DNA from: an uncultured Eubacteriales bacterium
GTDB taxonomy: Bacteria; Bacillota; Clostridia; Lachnospirales; Lachnospiraceae
DNA: 7,667 nt
NCBI GenBank assembly: GCA_900313765.1
Contig: OMSN01000091.1
Coordinates: 1 to 7,667 of the forward strand
Direction of reading: 5' to 3'
In this document: positions 7,260-7,667 of the stretch, in pieces
Layout of the letters: every line of letters starts with the position of its first letter
Numbering within the stretch: position 1 is the stretch's first letter
Position numbers and translations under genes: made by a program
Notes under the pieces: model-generated
Database searches by the model: none
What the model saw: only the letters and a program-made list of their open reading frames with translations
Told to the model about the DNA's origin: nothing

Positions 7260-7274
7260 TCATTTAAGAAATGA
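7260..7274. promoter_or_regulatory. Palindrome near the GH2 transcription start, possible operator
   Basis: TCATTT (7260-7265) and AAATGA (7269-7274) form a perfect 6-bp inverted repeat around AAG. It lies between the putative -10 box and the ribosome binding site of the GH2 gene, overlapping the expected transcription start. That is a common place for a repressor site. It does not match the CcpA cre consensus, and no cognate regulator is encoded in the window. Confidence 0.35.
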
Positions 7275-7279
7275 TACTT

Positions 7280-7310
7280 ATTCTATCATGAATATACGAA
7301 AGAAATGCAA
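7280..7310 (-). promoter_or_regulatory. Putative promoter of the GH2 gene
   Basis: On the minus strand TTGCAT (7310-7305) is followed after 19 bases by TAGAAT (7285-7280). The boxes are fair matches, but the spacing is two bases longer than ideal, so the promoter may be weak or need an activator. The start would fall near 7273, about 36 bases before the ATG. Confidence 0.45.
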
Positions 7311-7379
7311 TCCATACATGCCTGAAATCAAGCCTGTTCTGTCTTGCTCTCTGTCATGAACAATAATCAAATTATTTAT

Positions 7380-7409
7380 AAAAAAGGACTGTCCCGAAGG
7401 GACAGTCCT
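7380..7409 (-). terminator. Strong intrinsic terminator of the MscS-like gene
   Basis: A perfect 11-bp stem, AGGACTGTCCC (7385-7395) with GGGACAGTCCT (7399-7409), closes a 3-base loop. Read on the minus strand it is followed by a T-run (7385-7380) and an AT-rich tail. The T-run is on the minus side only, so it ends transcription coming from the gene on the right, about 32 bases after its stop, and insulates the GH2 promoter. Confidence 0.9.
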
Positions 7410-7422
7410 GATCAATTGATCA
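7409..7422. repeat. 14-bp perfect palindrome beside the terminator
   Basis: TGATCAATTGATCA is a perfect self-complementary sequence abutting the terminator stem, between it and the stop codon of the MscS-like gene. It could be an extra 3' hairpin, part of a protein site, or chance in AT-rich DNA. Confidence 0.5.
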
Positions 7423-7440
7423 AATGATATATCTGTGATA

Positions 7441-7667
7441 TTATTCGTGCACCTGTTTCTGCACGACATTCAGATATGTATACGGAATCTCGATGCCGTT
7501 CTCCTTCAAAGCATGCTTCACTCTGAGATTAATATCGGATATGACCACTTCCGTGGGGGAAGAAGGTGAATAATAAACCGTCGTATCCAGACGCAGACTG
7601 CTTGATTCATACGCCATGAAATAGATCGGTGCATAGTCATTTCCATGATCCGTCTCCTTTGCAGGCA
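7441..7667 (-). CDS. Mechanosensitive ion channel, MscS family, C-terminal fragment (gene enters from the right edge)
   Basis: The minus-strand frame ending in TAA at 7441-7443 is open to the window edge, giving the last 75 residues. It reads as the cytoplasmic alpha/beta C-terminal domain of a small-conductance mechanosensitive channel. A beta strand (SSLRLDTTVYYS) is followed by an amphipathic helix (SDINLRVKHALKENG) and the short closing strand IEIPYTYLNVV, the counterpart of the IPFPQ-type end of MscS. The channel opens under membrane tension and releases solutes on osmotic downshock. The pore helices lie outside the window, so gating residues cannot be judged. The final residues are VQKQVHE. 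A strong intrinsic terminator follows. The family call rests on the C-terminal pattern alone. Confidence 0.75.
   Translation of the reverse strand, partial: PAKETDHGNDYAPIYFMAYESSSLRLDTTVYYSPSSPTEVVISDINLRVKHALKENGIEIPYTYLNVVQKQVHE

Noticed and set aside
1..7667. Defence island, phage, transposon or CRISPR hypothesis
   Set aside because: No transposase, integrase, terminal repeats, regular spaced repeats or toxin-antitoxin pair were seen. The DEDD nuclease next to ABC genes does not resemble any known defence layout and is better read as a housekeeping-type gene.

Overview
The window most likely comes from a Gram-positive, anaerobic Firmicute of the Clostridia (Lachnospiraceae/Oscillospiraceae-like). 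This rests on strong GGAGG-type ribosome binding sites, sigma-A-type promoters, moderate GC content, and protein types common in gut clostridia: a heterodimeric ABC exporter pair, a clostridial RNase H-like DEDD protein and a cytoplasmic GH2 enzyme. No phage, IS element, CRISPR array, tRNA or rRNA was recognised. The assignment to a lineage is inference from protein flavour only.

Layout. Left part (1-4090), all on the minus strand and read right to left: a 611-residue ABC half-transporter (2255-4090), a second 567-residue ABC half-transporter (460-2163), then the N-terminal 143 residues of a sugar-nucleotide-type nucleotidyltransferase running off the left edge (1-429). The gaps of 91 and 30 bases and the shared direction suggest one operon, driven by a good promoter at 4147-4175. 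The two ABC proteins form the classic asymmetric pair. One has Asp in place of the Walker B glutamate and a canonical LSGGQ. The other has a Walker B Glu and a non-canonical LSTGE signature. The 567-residue subunit also lacks the segment just before Walker A that normally carries the A-loop aromatic residue.

Middle: a divergent promoter pair, with -35 boxes only 11 bp apart, drives the ABC operon leftwards and a DEDD-type RNase H-like exonuclease gene (4254-5408) rightwards. The nuclease gene converges on a minus-strand GH2 glycosidase gene (5453-7237).

Right part: the GH2 gene has its own upstream region with a putative promoter and a palindrome near the predicted transcription start. A strong intrinsic terminator (7380-7409) separates it from a minus-strand gene running in from the right, whose C-terminal 75 residues look like the end of an MscS-type mechanosensitive channel.

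Overall this looks like an ordinary chromosomal region. The genes belong to separate units (export, nucleic-acid processing, glycan hydrolysis, osmotic protection), and I see no convincing new multi-gene system. The points most worth a second look are the A-loop deletion in the ABC subunit and the cysteine-rich insert behind the nuclease domain.
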